Counted from the stretch's first letter, positions 26,999 to 36,141 are shown. The stretch: DNA of 62,500 nucleotides from Actibacterium ureilyticum (GCF_002285435.1 NZ_NSBT01000025.1:1-62500); one strand, 5' to 3'. Notes: a model not told the origin generated them from the letters alone. Made by a program: numbers and translations.

Positions 26999-27994
26999 AT
27001 GAAAAAGGTTCTCTTTGCGACAACTGCACTGGTGGCTTCGGCCAGCATCGCAGCTGCAGAAGCAGAATTCGGCCTGAGCGCCGAAATGGGTGTCACCGGT
27101 GGCGACCGCTACGGTGAAGACAACGACGACCTGTCGTTCCACAACGATTTCACCATCAGCTTTGATGGCTCGAGCGAAACCGACAACGGCATCACCTTCG
27201 GTCTGCACGTCGAAATCGAAGAGTCGAACGGCGCCCGCGCAATCAACGGCAGCGGCTTCAGCTTCTCGGCTCTGGAAAGCACCACCGCGACGACCGCAAC
27301 CGAGTTCGAAGCGGACGACGTTCAAGGCGCGACCTTCGACAACGAGTCGGTCTACATCAGCGGCGCCTTCGGCACCCTGACCCTGGGTGAAATCGACGGC
27401 GCCTTCGACAAGTCGCTGACCGAGATCGCTCTGGCAGCTGGCTCGATCGCCGACGACGAAACCGAGCACGCCGGCTTCAACGGCAACTCGGGCCTGGACG
27501 GTTCGGAAGACAATCAGATCCTGCGCTACGACTATTCGTTCGACACCTTCGGCTTCTCGATCTCGGCCGAGCAGGATGACGACGGCGCAGAAAGCGACGA
27601 CATCTACGGCGTCGGCGCAACCTTCGGCCTGGAACTGGCTGGCCTGGATCTGAACTTCGGCCTGGGTTACCAGACCAACGGTGACGACGAAGTGATCGGT
27701 CTGTCGATCCACAGCGCGTTCGACAACGGCTTCGAAGCTGTGATCAACTACTCGACGCTGGACCTCGACGAAGGTGCTGACGAAGACTACATCGGTGTCG
27801 GCATCGGCTACACCATGGACGCTCTGTCGTTCGGCCTGAACTACGGTGAGTTCGACGTTGACGGCGGCGACGACCGTGATGGCTTCGGCTTGGCCGTGAA
27901 CTACGACCTGGGCGGCGGTGCCGTTGTTCAGTTCGGTTACGGCGACGGCGAAGACCTCGAGTCGTACTCGCTGGGTATCGCAATGTCCTTCTAA
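26999..27994 (+). CDS. Outer-membrane porin, strongly acidic
   Basis: A 331-residue porin of the gram-negative 16-strand type (porin_4-like). A signal peptide MKKVLFATTALVASASIAAA leads into alternating beta strands such as FGLSAEMGVTGGDRYG, with the typical terminal Phe (SLGIAMSF) for BAM recognition. Asp and Glu are very frequent and Lys/Arg scarce, suggesting cation preference or a marine lifestyle. GAGGGAAAACC precedes the ATG. Codon use is highly biased (GGC, GAC, TCG), as for a strongly expressed gene. An intrinsic terminator follows; the gene stands alone. The 246-base upstream gap shows no further gene. Confidence 0.9.
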   Translation: MKKVLFATTALVASASIAAAEAEFGLSAEMGVTGGDRYGEDNDDLSFHNDFTISFDGSSETDNGITFGLHVEIEESNGARAINGSGFSFSALESTTATTATEFEADDVQGATFDNESVYISGAFGTLTLGEIDGAFDKSLTEIALAAGSIADDETEHAGFNGNSGLDGSEDNQILRYDYSFDTFGFSISAEQDDDGAESDDIYGVGATFGLELAGLDLNFGLGYQTNGDDEVIGLSIHSAFDNGFEAVINYSTLDLDEGADEDYIGVGIGYTMDALSFGLNYGEFDVDGGDDRDGFGLAVNYDLGGGAVVQFGYGDGEDLESYSLGIAMSF

Positions 27995-28018
27995 TTCAGA
28001 AGAACATTCTGCATAGGG

Positions 28019-28046
28019 AAGAGCGGGCCATCGTGCCCGCTCTTTT
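28019..28046 (+). terminator. Intrinsic terminator after the porin gene
   Basis: AAGAGCGGGC (28019-28028) pairs with GCCCGCTCTT (28035-28044) around a six-base loop and is followed by T-rich sequence. It separates the strongly expressed porin from the TPR-sulfotransferase gene. Confidence 0.88.
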
Positions 28047-28129
28047 CCTTTTTCGGGGCCGCATCCATTCGACAATTTGCGGGGCGCATGCTAGCCAAGC
28101 GGTGCACGACCGCTGAAGAAAGCCCAAAG

Positions 28130-30289
28130 ATGCTCCCCCTAAGTCATGACCGCCTCAGAACGCTCTATCGCGAAGCCGCGAAACTGCAATCCGCAGGCCA
28201 GCTGGACGAGGCCGAGAAACGCTATCGTCTGATCCTGCAAACCGCGCCCAGAAATGCGGAAGTGCAGTTCGAAATGGCCAAGATCGAGGTGCGGCGACAG
28301 GATTACGACCGGGCGCTGACCCATCTGGAAATCGCGCGGTCGTCAAAGCCCAAGGAAATGGCGATCTGGCGGCAGATGGCCGAGATCTTTGGGGTGCAGA
28401 AAGACGCCGCCAAAAGCAAACAGTTCCTGAAAGAGCTGCGCGCCGCAGGATTGCCCGCCGCATTCTATCAAGAACTGGAAAAGAAGCTGAACCCGACGGG
28501 CCGCGCCGCGTCGCGCGTGTCGGTGGGTGCGGCCGATCCCAAGGCCATTCAGGCGGCAATCAAATCCCTGCAGGCCGGCAAACCGGACGAGGCCGAGGCG
28601 CGCGTGCGCAAACTCTTGGAGCAACACGCCGATCTGCCGGTGCTGCATAATATTCTGGGCAGCGCACTTGGCGCGCAGGGCCGTCTGCCAGAGGCCCGTC
28701 CGGCATTCGAAAAGGCCCTGAAGCTGCAACCCGATTACACAGAGGCGCGGTTTTTATATGGGCGGCTTCTGTTGCAGCTGGGCGAACACGATGCGGCGGA
28801 ACAGCACCTGCGCCGTGTGCTCAAGGAAATGCCCAATCATGTGCACGCTTTGGGCAATCTCGGCCTGGCGCTTTGCCGCAAGGGCGAGGCAGAGGCCGGT
28901 ATCGTCGCCCTGCGCCGGTCGCTGGAAAAGGACCCCAAACAGCCCGAGGTTCGGCTGGTGCTGGGCACGACCCTGACGAACAGCCAGCAAGCCGATGAGG
29001 CGGTCGCGGTCCTGGAAGAGGCGCTGAACCAGGGCGACACGCGCGGGATCGTCCATATCCGCCTGGCGCAGGCCTATGTGAACGCGGGCCGGCTGGACGA
29101 TGCAAAACGCCAGTTCGAAATCGCCGAGGGCAAGGAGGATGGCAAGCCGGTCGCGCTCTCGGCCCATGCGATGCATCTGCAAAGCCTTGGGGATTTCGCG
29201 CAGGCCGAACGGAAGTTTCGCGAAGCCATCGCGCTGGACCCCCGTCGCGGGGAAACCTATCGCACCTTTGGCGCAAGCTATCGTTTCAAGCCCGACGACC
29301 CGCTGATGGCGCAGATGGAGACGTTGTTTCAGGATCCCGAACTCAACGATACGTCGCGCATGCATCTGGGCTTCGCCCTGGCCCGCGCGATGGAGCAGAA
29401 CAAGGAATACAACCGCGTCTTCACCTATCTCAGGCCCGCCAATGACCTGATGGCCGCGCGCTACCCCTATGATATCCAGGCCCGCGCCAAGACCATCCGG
29501 AAATTGCAGGCCGCGTTTGCCGATACCGATTTCACCACCTTTCAGGTGGACGACACGACCGATTATGCGCCAATCTTCGTCACCGGCATGCCGCGCTCGG
29601 GCACGACGCTGGTCGAACAGATCCTGTCCAGCCATTCGACCGTGACCGGCGCGGGCGAGGTTGCCTATGCCGTGGGCATGATGTCCGGCGCGATGCTATG
29701 CGAGGATGGCGAGACCTATAAGCCGTTCAACACCCTGCCCGCCGATCTGGTGCGCGGCTTCGGCCAGAAGATCGAGGCGCATCTCAGGGCGCTGGCCCCC
29801 GACACCCCGCGTGTCACCGACAAATCCATCCAGACCTATATGCTGATGGGCGCGATCAAGGTGGCCATGCCCAAGGCGCGCTTTGTGCTGGTCCGGCGCG
29901 ACCCGCGCGATCTGCTGTTCTCGATCTACAAGAACTTCTTCCGCGAGGGCACCCACACCTATGCCTATGACCAGCGGATGCTGGGCCTGCATTACCGGCA
30001 ATTCCTGGATATGGTCGCATTCTGGCGCCAGAAGATGCCGGGCGGCTTCCACGAGATCCAGTACGAGGAGCTGATCGCCAACCCCGAGGACCAGGCGCGC
30101 AAGCTGCTGGCGGCCTGTGACCTGGAATGGGAGGATCAGTGCCTGTCGTTCCATGAAAACAAGCGCGAGGTGCGGACCCTGAGCCTGCATCAGGTGCGCC
30201 AGCCGATCTATACGTCCTCGATGCAGGCATGGAAGCGGTACGAGGATGACCTGGCCGAACTGACCGAGGCGCTGGGGGATGCGGTCTGA
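28130..30289 (+). CDS. TPR-repeat sulfotransferase
   Basis: A 719-residue two-part protein. Residues about 5-465 are tetratricopeptide repeats (for example YREAAKLQSAGQLDEAEKRY, LGLALCRKGEAEAGIVALRR). The C-terminal domain (about 475-719) is a PAPS-dependent sulfotransferase: the 5'-phosphosulfate loop is TGMPRSGTTLVEQIL at about 485-499, and the 3'-phosphate region is VRRDPRDLLFSIYKNFF. The acceptor is unknown; it could be a peptide, glycan or small molecule. The N-terminus lacks a signal peptide, so it acts in the cytoplasm. The ATG at 28130 is chosen (MLPLS start); an ATG at 28088 is in frame. It overlaps the yggS start by one base. Confidence 0.88.
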   Translation: MLPLSHDRLRTLYREAAKLQSAGQLDEAEKRYRLILQTAPRNAEVQFEMAKIEVRRQDYDRALTHLEIARSSKPKEMAIWRQMAEIFGVQKDAAKSKQFLKELRAAGLPAAFYQELEKKLNPTGRAASRVSVGAADPKAIQAAIKSLQAGKPDEAEARVRKLLEQHADLPVLHNILGSALGAQGRLPEARPAFEKALKLQPDYTEARFLYGRLLLQLGEHDAAEQHLRRVLKEMPNHVHALGNLGLALCRKGEAEAGIVALRRSLEKDPKQPEVRLVLGTTLTNSQQADEAVAVLEEALNQGDTRGIVHIRLAQAYVNAGRLDDAKRQFEIAEGKEDGKPVALSAHAMHLQSLGDFAQAERKFREAIALDPRRGETYRTFGASYRFKPDDPLMAQMETLFQDPELNDTSRMHLGFALARAMEQNKEYNRVFTYLRPANDLMAARYPYDIQARAKTIRKLQAAFADTDFTTFQVDDTTDYAPIFVTGMPRSGTTLVEQILSSHSTVTGAGEVAYAVGMMSGAMLCEDGETYKPFNTLPADLVRGFGQKIEAHLRALAPDTPRVTDKSIQTYMLMGAIKVAMPKARFVLVRRDPRDLLFSIYKNFFREGTHTYAYDQRMLGLHYRQFLDMVAFWRQKMPGGFHEIQYEELIANPEDQARKLLAACDLEWEDQCLSFHENKREVRTLSLHQVRQPIYTSSMQAWKRYEDDLAELTEALGDAV

Positions 30290-30948
30290 TGGGGCTGCAG
30301 GACATTCGCGATCGTATCGCCCGGGCCGAGGCTGACGCGGGTCGCGCGCCGGGCTCGGTGACGCTGATCGCGGTATCGAAGGTGCAACCGCTGGACCGGG
30401 TCGAGGCCGTGCTGGAACAGGGTCACCGCGTCTTCGGCGAAAACCGCGTGCAAGAGGCGCAAGGCAAGTGGCCCGATTTCAAGGAACGCTTCGCCGGGGT
30501 CGAGCTGCACCTGATCGGACCGCTGCAAAGCAACAAGGTGCGCCCGGCGCTGGAGCTGTTCGATGCGATCCATTCCGTGGACCGCGTGAAACTGGCCCGC
30601 CGCATCGCCGATATCGCGCAAGAAATCGGCCGCGCGCCGCAGATCTTCCTGCAGGTCAACACCGGGGAAGAGCCCCAAAAGGCCGGCGTGCTGCCAGCGG
30701 ATGCCGACGATTTCGTCGCCGAATGCCGGGCCATGAATCTGAACCTGCGCGGCCTGATGTGCATCCCGCCGGCGGGGGAGGAGCCCAGCCTGCACTTCGC
30801 CCTTCTCGCCAAGATCGCAGAGCGCAACGGGCTGACGGGCCTGTCGATGGGTATGAGCAGCGATTTCGAACGCGCCATCGCGCTGGGGGCCACCCATGTC
30901 CGCGTCGGCTCGGCCATTTTCGGGGAACGCCAGGCGCCGACCGGGTAA
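30289..30948 (+). CDS. yggS: Pyridoxal-phosphate homeostasis protein YggS
   Basis: A 219-residue PLPBP-family protein that binds PLP without a known catalytic reaction and keeps vitamin B6 and amino-acid metabolism in balance. Lys31 in IAVSKVQP is the PLP lysine, followed by FGENRVQEAQGKW, HLIGPLQSNKV, the LMCIPP region and GMSSDFERAIALGATHVRVG near the C-terminus, which closes the phosphate site. Length is normal. It overlaps the sulfotransferase stop by one base (TGATG). Confidence 0.95.
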   Translation: MGLQDIRDRIARAEADAGRAPGSVTLIAVSKVQPLDRVEAVLEQGHRVFGENRVQEAQGKWPDFKERFAGVELHLIGPLQSNKVRPALELFDAIHSVDRVKLARRIADIAQEIGRAPQIFLQVNTGEEPQKAGVLPADADDFVAECRAMNLNLRGLMCIPPAGEEPSLHFALLAKIAERNGLTGLSMGMSSDFERAIALGATHVRVGSAIFGERQAPTG

Positions 30949-30984
30949 GGGGGCCAGCCCCCGCCGCCCGTTCCGGGCGACTCC

Positions 30985-31045
30985 CCCGGAGTATTTTTTA
31001 GAACAATGAAAGAGAAAGCTGTTTTCATTGTTCCCCAAATACTCC
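30985..31045. repeat. Palindromic intergenic repeat, copy 1
   Basis: GGAGTATTT (30988-30996) pairs with AAATACTCC (31037-31045), and GAACAATGAAA (31001-31011) pairs exactly with TTTCATTGTTC (31023-31033), making a long interrupted hairpin. GC-rich flanks (CAGCCCCCG before, GCCGGAGGCG after) are shared with copy 2 at about 35.5 kb. It lies between the converging yggS and L,D-transpeptidase-fold genes and could terminate both. Confidence 0.75.
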
Positions 31046-31130
31046 CGCCGGAGGCGGCGCGCGCAGCGCGCCCGGCCCAACCGGATGCGGGGCCCGTCAG
31101 GGCACCAAATCCGGGCGGGAGGGGCCCCGG

Positions 31131-31625
31131 TCAGCGCACGATCAGTCGGCTGTTCACGTGGATGCGGCGGGCGATCCACTGCAGATCCGCAGCTGCGAAG
31201 GCGATGCAGCCTTCGGTCGGATGGCCGGGTTTGCGCCAGCGGTGCAGGAAGATGGCCGAACCCTTGCCGGGTTGCGCGCGGGGCCAGTTCCAGTCGGTCA
31301 CCAGCACCAGGTCATAAAGCCGATCCGCGCGGCGCAGCCGTTCGTGGCTGTGGCCATAGGGCGCGCGGACGTGGTGGTTGTAATAGGCGTCGCCCGGGTC
31401 GTCGGACCACAGATCGCGGTGCCCGATGGGTGTGGCCCAGTCCGTGGGCGGGACCAGTCGGTCCGGGCGATAGAACATGCCCACGATGCGATGCACCCCG
31501 CGCGGCGTGGCGCCGTCGCCTTCGCGCTTGTCAGACCGGATACCGCCGCGCCCGATGGAACAGGGGATCAGCCGCCCGTGAAACCGCAACCCGCGCGGGG
31601 TCAGGACCAGATCGTCTGGCGTCAC
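31131..31625 (-). CDS. L,D-transpeptidase (YkuD-fold) catalytic-domain protein
   Basis: A 164-residue protein made up almost entirely of a YkuD-type domain. The catalytic motif reads [19 protein letters not shown], with His128 and the nucleophile Cys140 in the usual H-x-GC spacing. Such enzymes make 3-3 peptidoglycan crosslinks or attach lipoproteins, but this one has no signal peptide, so a cytoplasmic or non-canonical role must be considered. The start is GTG at 31625, overlapping the ribA stop by four bases (GTGA), so translation is coupled to ribA. The protein may have been fixed in this position for expression rather than for a shared pathway. Confidence 0.85.
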   Translation of the reverse strand: MTPDDLVLTPRGLRFHGRLIPCSIGRGGIRSDKREGDGATPRGVHRIVGMFYRPDRLVPPTDWATPIGHRDLWSDDPGDAYYNHHVRAPYGHSHERLRRADRLYDLVLVTDWNWPRAQPGKGSAIFLHRWRKPGHPTEGCIAFAAADLQWIARRIHVNSRLIVR

Positions 31626-32713
31626 AGAAGGTGCCCCGATTTCGCGGCCTTGGTCGCGAGGTACCCTGCGTTCTGCGGGGTCTGGCCGACCTTCAGCGGC
31701 ACGCGCTCGGCCACGGCCACGCCGGTGGCCTGCATCATGTCGACCTTGCGCGGGTTGTTGGTCATCAGCCGCACCGTGCCGACGCCCAGCTCTTTCAGGA
31801 TCGCGGCGCCGATGCGGAAATCGCGCTCGTCATCCTCGAACCCCAGGCGATGGTTGGCCTCGACCGTATCGAACCCCTGATCCTGCAGGCTATAGGCGCG
31901 CATTTTGTTGGCCAGGCCGATGCCGCGCCCCTCCTGATTGAGGTACAGCAGGATGCCCGCGCCCTCGGTCCCCATCTGCGCAAGGGCCGCGTGCAGCTGC
32001 GGGCCGCAATCGCATTTCAGCGACCCCAGCACATCGCCGGTGAAACAGGCCGAATGCAGCCGCGCCAGGACGGGTTTCGCCCGGTCGGGGCGGCCGATCT
32101 CGACCGCGTAATGTTCGACCCCGCCATCTTCGGGGCGGAAAATGTGCAGCCGTCCGGCTTCGGACACGGTCAGGGGCAGGCGGGCGTGGATGACCTCGGC
32201 CAGCGGGCTGGTCTCGGCCAGAAGCGGGGCGGTGGCCGCGGCGTCCAGCCGGTTCAGGTCGTGCCGCGCGGCAAAGCCCGCGCCATCGTCAAGCGGACAG
32301 GTCAGCACGGCGGGCAGCACATGAGCCTCTTTCGCCAGGGCCAGCGCCAGCCGGTGCAGGTCGGCGGGGCCGTCGCGCAGGCATTTCAGCGGGCCCTTCA
32401 TCGGGTGGATCAGGTCGTCGGCGGGATCGGCCAGCGCCCGGACCCAGCCAAGCCCGGCATTGGCCGGGACCTGCACCCGCGCCAGATCGCCGTCATAGAC
32501 CCGCGCCTTCAGCGTCTCGGCCCGCCGCGCGGTCAGCGCTAGCACCATGTCGCCGGGCAGGGCGCGCACCGCCTCAAGCCGCTTGGCGTCCATGGTTTCG
32601 GCCGCCAGGACCAGCAGCGCCCGGTCGCCATCGCACAGCACAACCCCCACCCCCATGCGCAGATCGGCACGGGCGCGGGCCAGGCGTTCGACCAATGTCG
32701 GCAACAAACTCAT
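31622..32713 (-). CDS. ribA: GTP cyclohydrolase II
   Basis: A 363-residue GTP cyclohydrolase II, first step of riboflavin synthesis. The zinc site is [19 protein letters not shown], and the GTP-binding/catalytic motif is [13 protein letters not shown] with the downstream [11 protein letters not shown] block. The N-terminal 170 residues resemble a degenerate RibB-type or paralogous domain without recognisable catalytic acids, giving a protein about twice the length of E. coli RibA (196). The ATG at 32713 has TGGAG upstream and is preferred to one at 32743. It is translationally coupled to the YkuD-fold gene. Confidence 0.9.
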   Translation of the reverse strand: MSLLPTLVERLARARADLRMGVGVVLCDGDRALLVLAAETMDAKRLEAVRALPGDMVLALTARRAETLKARVYDGDLARVQVPANAGLGWVRALADPADDLIHPMKGPLKCLRDGPADLHRLALALAKEAHVLPAVLTCPLDDGAGFAARHDLNRLDAAATAPLLAETSPLAEVIHARLPLTVSEAGRLHIFRPEDGGVEHYAVEIGRPDRAKPVLARLHSACFTGDVLGSLKCDCGPQLHAALAQMGTEGAGILLYLNQEGRGIGLANKMRAYSLQDQGFDTVEANHRLGFEDDERDFRIGAAILKELGVGTVRLMTNNPRKVDMMQATGVAVAERVPLKVGQTPQNAGYLATKAAKSGHLL

Positions 32714-32874
32714 TGCGGCTCCAGCGTCGGTTTCTGCCTTCATCTAATCGTTCTTGCAGGAATATGAAACATTGCGCGGGTTTTCGACACGCTTGCGTGA
32801 AGTGCTTGTCGCAAAACTTGCTCTGTCGTGATGGAACACACAGGTTAGGCGCACGCAAACGATGGAGGGACAGC

Positions 32875-33561
32875 ATGGCCAACCTGAAGAAGATCCTGCT
32901 TGTCGACGATGACGAAGACCTGCGCGAGGCGCTGAGCGAACAGTTGGTCATGACCGAGGAATTCGACGTGTTCGAGGCCGGCAACGGCGCCGAGGCGACG
33001 GAGAAGGCCAAGGAAGCGATCTATGATCTGGTGATCCTGGACGTGGGCCTGCCCGATATAGACGGGCGCGAGCTGTGCCGGCTGATGCGCAAGCAGGGTG
33101 TGAAATGCCCGATCCTGATGCTGACCGGCCATGACAGCGACGCCGACACGATCCTTGGCCTGGATGCCGGTGCCAATGATTATGTCACCAAGCCGTTCCG
33201 CTTTCCGGTGCTGCTGGCCCGGATCCGCGCCCAGCTGCGCCAGCACGAGCAATCCGAAGACGCCGTGTTCCAGCTGGGGCCGTACACGTTCAAACCGGCG
33301 ATGAAGATGCTGGTCGACGATGACGACCGCAAGATCCGCCTGACCGAGAAAGAGACCAACATCCTGAAATACCTCTATCGCGCGACCGAAGGCGTTGTGC
33401 CGCGCGACGTGCTTTTGCACGAGGTTTGGGGCTATAATGCCGGGGTGACCACGCACACGCTGGAAACGCATATCTATCGGCTGCGCCAGAAAATTGAACC
33501 AGATCCGTCCAATGCGCGCCTTCTTGTGACCGAATCGGGCGGCTACAGACTGGTTGCATGA
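32875..33561 (+). CDS. OmpR-family response regulator
   Basis: A 228-residue two-component response regulator. The receiver domain (1-120) has the acidic pocket Asp11-13, the phospho-acceptor Asp56 in VILDVGLPD, the conserved Thr in LMLTGHD and Lys105 in YVTKPF. The C-terminal winged helix (about 128-228) ends with the recognition part THTLETHIYRLRQKIE and GGYRLVA. No histidine kinase lies beside it. The sequence resembles the alphaproteobacterial cell-envelope regulator CenR, an assignment I consider possible but not proven. GGAGGGACAGC gives a strong ribosome-binding site. It is monocistronic and terminated. Confidence 0.93.
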   Translation: MANLKKILLVDDDEDLREALSEQLVMTEEFDVFEAGNGAEATEKAKEAIYDLVILDVGLPDIDGRELCRLMRKQGVKCPILMLTGHDSDADTILGLDAGANDYVTKPFRFPVLLARIRAQLRQHEQSEDAVFQLGPYTFKPAMKMLVDDDDRKIRLTEKETNILKYLYRATEGVVPRDVLLHEVWGYNAGVTTHTLETHIYRLRQKIEPDPSNARLLVTESGGYRLVA

Positions 33562-33610
33562 CAAGTTCCCTTCCAGGTCGGGGTAATGACCTGATCCTCC
33601 CTGTTGGACT

Positions 33611-33639
33611 GGCCCGGGCTTGCCCCGGGCCGTTTTTTT
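33611..33639 (+). terminator. Intrinsic terminator after the response regulator
   Basis: GGCCCGGG (33611-33618) pairs with CCCGGGCC (33624-33631) across a five-base loop and is followed by G then seven T residues. Confidence 0.9.
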
Positions 33640-33685
33640 GCCGTCGCCATCTTGTGGGGTGGCAAAGCGGTGCTAGGGTTCCGTC

Positions 33686-34633
33686 ATGCATTTGATTTCC
33701 GTTTTAACATTGATCCTTTTTCTGACCCCTGCGGCCATTGCGCAGCCGATGCAGCCCGACCGCTGGAACGGGGTCGTGCCCGAAGGCGCGGCGGGGTTTT
33801 CGGCGGCGCTTTACTTCAACCCGGTGGATGGGGTCGCGCTGAACCTGAATTGCGCCGGGCGTGGGCGGGGATTGGGCGTCTTTGTCCAGGCGATGAGCCA
33901 TCCGTCCGGTCAGGGCGCGCCGGGCTGGCAGACGTTTCTGCGGATCAACGGGCAGGACTGGCCGGTGGGGCCCGGCACGCCATCGGGCAATGTCGACCTT
34001 CAGGCGCCGTGGCAGGGGCAGCAGGCGCTGTTGCAGCAGATCGCCGCCGGTGCGCCGATAGAGCTTTACGCCCTGCGCACCGATGGCAGCGGGACGCCCG
34101 AACTGCTGGGCGAGATCCCGGGTAAGGCGGCCGATCCGGGCTATGCCCATGTGGCCGCCGATTGCGGTGGTGGTCCGCCGGTAAAGGGTGCGGTCGAAAC
34201 CCGCGACGATTTCATGAACGCGCCGATTGCGGGCAGCTGGCAATTGCGCGAACGGGGCGAGAATTACGCCGCGCCGATTGCCGTGGCGTGGACGCTGAAG
34301 CCCAATGGCCGCGAATCCGGCGGGGCGCTGGGGCTGTTCTGCGACGGGGCGGGGCAACCGGCGGCTTATATCTTCGGCTATGCCGCGCCGCGCCCGGACG
34401 AGATGATCACGGTGACCTTGCAGGTGGGCGCTGAACGGTTCGATTTCACCGCCGCGCCGCATTCCACCGATCATGTCTTCCGGGTCTCGCGCCGGTTCGT
34501 CGACGCGATCCGCACCCAGCCGCGGATCGACCTGACGGCCAGCCACGGTGCGGCGCTGCATGTCGACCTTGCCGGGGCCGAGGCCGCCCTCGCGCATGCC
34601 TATGCCAACTGCGCGCCGCCCGCGGATTTCTGA
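33686..34633 (+). CDS. Secreted protein of unknown function
   Basis: A 315-residue protein with a signal peptide (MHLISVLTLILFLTPAAIAQ) and a mature beta-rich region with five cysteines (two in the NCAG/DCGG pair, one in LFCDG, one in ANCAPP). No domain is recognised. Two parts look alike in texture: a first half ending near residue 165 and a second (GSWQLRERGENYAAPIAVAW onward), possibly a weak internal repeat. No ribosome-binding site is strong. It lies between the response-regulator terminator and xthA on the same strand. Confidence 0.65.
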   Translation: MHLISVLTLILFLTPAAIAQPMQPDRWNGVVPEGAAGFSAALYFNPVDGVALNLNCAGRGRGLGVFVQAMSHPSGQGAPGWQTFLRINGQDWPVGPGTPSGNVDLQAPWQGQQALLQQIAAGAPIELYALRTDGSGTPELLGEIPGKAADPGYAHVAADCGGGPPVKGAVETRDDFMNAPIAGSWQLRERGENYAAPIAVAWTLKPNGRESGGALGLFCDGAGQPAAYIFGYAAPRPDEMITVTLQVGAERFDFTAAPHSTDHVFRVSRRFVDAIRTQPRIDLTASHGAALHVDLAGAEAALAHAYANCAPPADF

Positions 34634-34705
34634 AGGGCGCGGCATCTGGCAACCCGCCCGGTGCCGTGCTACCGATCAGCAGACCCGCGCGACAGGAGCC
34701 CCCCG

Positions 34706-35494
34706 ATGCCCTTTACCCTTGCCACCTGGAACATCAACTCGGTGCGTTTGCGCGAACCGATCGTCTGCAAGCTGATGCAGGAAGAGGCGCCCGATGTGCT
34801 TTGCCTGCAGGAATGCAAAAGCCCGGTCGACAAGATCCCGGTCGAGGCCTTTCGCGCCCTGGGCTACACCCACATGGTTGCGCGCGGGCAAAAGGGCTAT
34901 AACGGCGTGGCGATCCTGTCGAAGCTGCCACTGGTCGAGGCTGGCGATCAGGATTTCGCCGGGCTCGGCCATGCCCGCCACATCGCCGCGCGGCTAGAAA
35001 ACGGTGTCACGATCCACAATTTCTATGTGCCCGCAGGGGGCGACGTGCCCGATCGCGATGTGAACGAGAAATTCGGCCATAAGCTGGATTATCTGACCGA
35101 CATGCGCGACTGGTTCCACGCCGACCGGCCCGAGAAATCCATTCTTGTGGGCGATTTGAACATCGCCCCGCGCGAAGACGATGTCTGGAGCCACAAGCAA
35201 CTGCTCAAGGTCGTCAGCCACACCCCGGTCGAGGTCGCGCACCTGGCCGAAACCCAGGATGCCGGCAACTGGGTCGACATCACGCGCAAGGATATCCCCG
35301 ACGGCCAGCTTTACAGCTGGTGGTCCTATCGCGCGCGGGACTGGGATGCGGCGGACAAGGGGCGGCGGCTGGATCACGTCTGGGCCACCCCCGATATCGC
35401 GAATGCCGGACATTCCAGCCGGGTCCTGCGCGATGCGCGCGGCTGGGAAAAACCCAGCGACCACGCCCCCGTCTTCGCCACCTTCGATCTTTGA
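34706..35494 (+). CDS. xthA: Exodeoxyribonuclease III
   Basis: A 262-residue Mg-dependent AP endonuclease/3' exonuclease of base-excision repair. Seen: WNINSVR (8-14), the catalytic Glu36 in LQECK, Asp and Asn in VGDLNIAP (about 148-155), RLDHVWAT and the terminal catalytic SDHAPV (about 251-256). Length and motifs match ExoIII. ACAGGAGCC precedes the ATG at 34706. Copy 2 of the palindromic repeat follows directly. Confidence 0.95.
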   Translation: MPFTLATWNINSVRLREPIVCKLMQEEAPDVLCLQECKSPVDKIPVEAFRALGYTHMVARGQKGYNGVAILSKLPLVEAGDQDFAGLGHARHIAARLENGVTIHNFYVPAGGDVPDRDVNEKFGHKLDYLTDMRDWFHADRPEKSILVGDLNIAPREDDVWSHKQLLKVVSHTPVEVAHLAETQDAGNWVDITRKDIPDGQLYSWWSYRARDWDAADKGRRLDHVWATPDIANAGHSSRVLRDARGWEKPSDHAPVFATFDL

Positions 35495-35526
35495 CGGCCG
35501 GGCCGGGGGCCAGCCCCCGGACCCCC

Positions 35527-35587
35527 GGAGTATTTTTGGAGCAATGAAGCAGAGCGCATGCGCTTTTCATTGTTCTCCAAATACTCC
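35527..35587. repeat. Palindromic intergenic repeat, copy 2
   Basis: The left arm 35527-35548 (GGAGTATTTTTGGAGCAATG then AA) and the right arm 35566-35587 are near-perfect inverted copies around a short GC-rich loop. Sequence, order and GC-rich flanks match copy 1 at 30985-31045, differing mainly in the loop and a few arm bases. It again sits between converging genes (xthA and the DUF6653-like gene). Confidence 0.78.
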
Positions 35588-35607
35588 CGCCGGAGGCGCG
35601 GCGCGAC

Positions 35608-36141
35608 CTAGCCGCCTGTGTCGTGATCGGAAGATGGGCGCAGCCAGGACGCATAGACCGGGCTGGCCGCGCGCATGTCGTCGTAAAGAAACACCATCCG
35701 GTCGACGAGCCATGTTTTCGCCCCGACGATCAGCGCGGCCCCGAACAGTACCCAGCCGGGGTCGAACGCATAAAGCCCCCAGGCCAGCGGCAAGATTCCA
35801 AGCGCCGATACAGCCGACAGAAGTCGTCCCCAGATGACATAGTGTTCCGGGATCGGGATCTTGTCCTTGTTCAGATAGATCCGTTCCCCGAACGTGCCTT
35901 TGGAGGCCCAGTTGTCCGTGTGCAGCGGGCGCGCGAAAAGCCGCGGGTTGAGCCAGATCCATCCCAGGGCAAGTGCGACCGGTATCAGCGCCCACCATCC
36001 CAGCCAGGCCCGCGACCAGATGGCCAGCACCAGAAGCGGCAGGGTCGAGAACCGGGAATAGACGCTCAGCGGGTTGGCATGGCGTTCCCAGCTTTCGTCG
36101 GACATGGACATCAGGCGCTCGGCCTGGGCGAAAAGGCTCAT
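35608..36141 (-). CDS. Membrane protein, DUF6653-like
   Basis: A 177-residue protein with two or three hydrophobic regions: about 47-73 (including WWALIPVALALGWIWL), about 110-128 (LSAVSALGILPLAWGLYAF) and about 132-144. The N-terminal ESWERHANPLSVYSRF segment and the NWASKGTFGERIYLN block recall the DUF6653 group; function unknown. It is an inner-membrane protein with no signal peptide. The ATG at 36141 is chosen as the first Met of a natural N-terminus; another Met lies ten residues further. It diverges from the thioredoxin gene. Confidence 0.65.
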   Translation of the reverse strand: MSLFAQAERLMSMSDESWERHANPLSVYSRFSTLPLLVLAIWSRAWLGWWALIPVALALGWIWLNPRLFARPLHTDNWASKGTFGERIYLNKDKIPIPEHYVIWGRLLSAVSALGILPLAWGLYAFDPGWVLFGAALIVGAKTWLVDRMVFLYDDMRAASPVYASWLRPSSDHDTGG

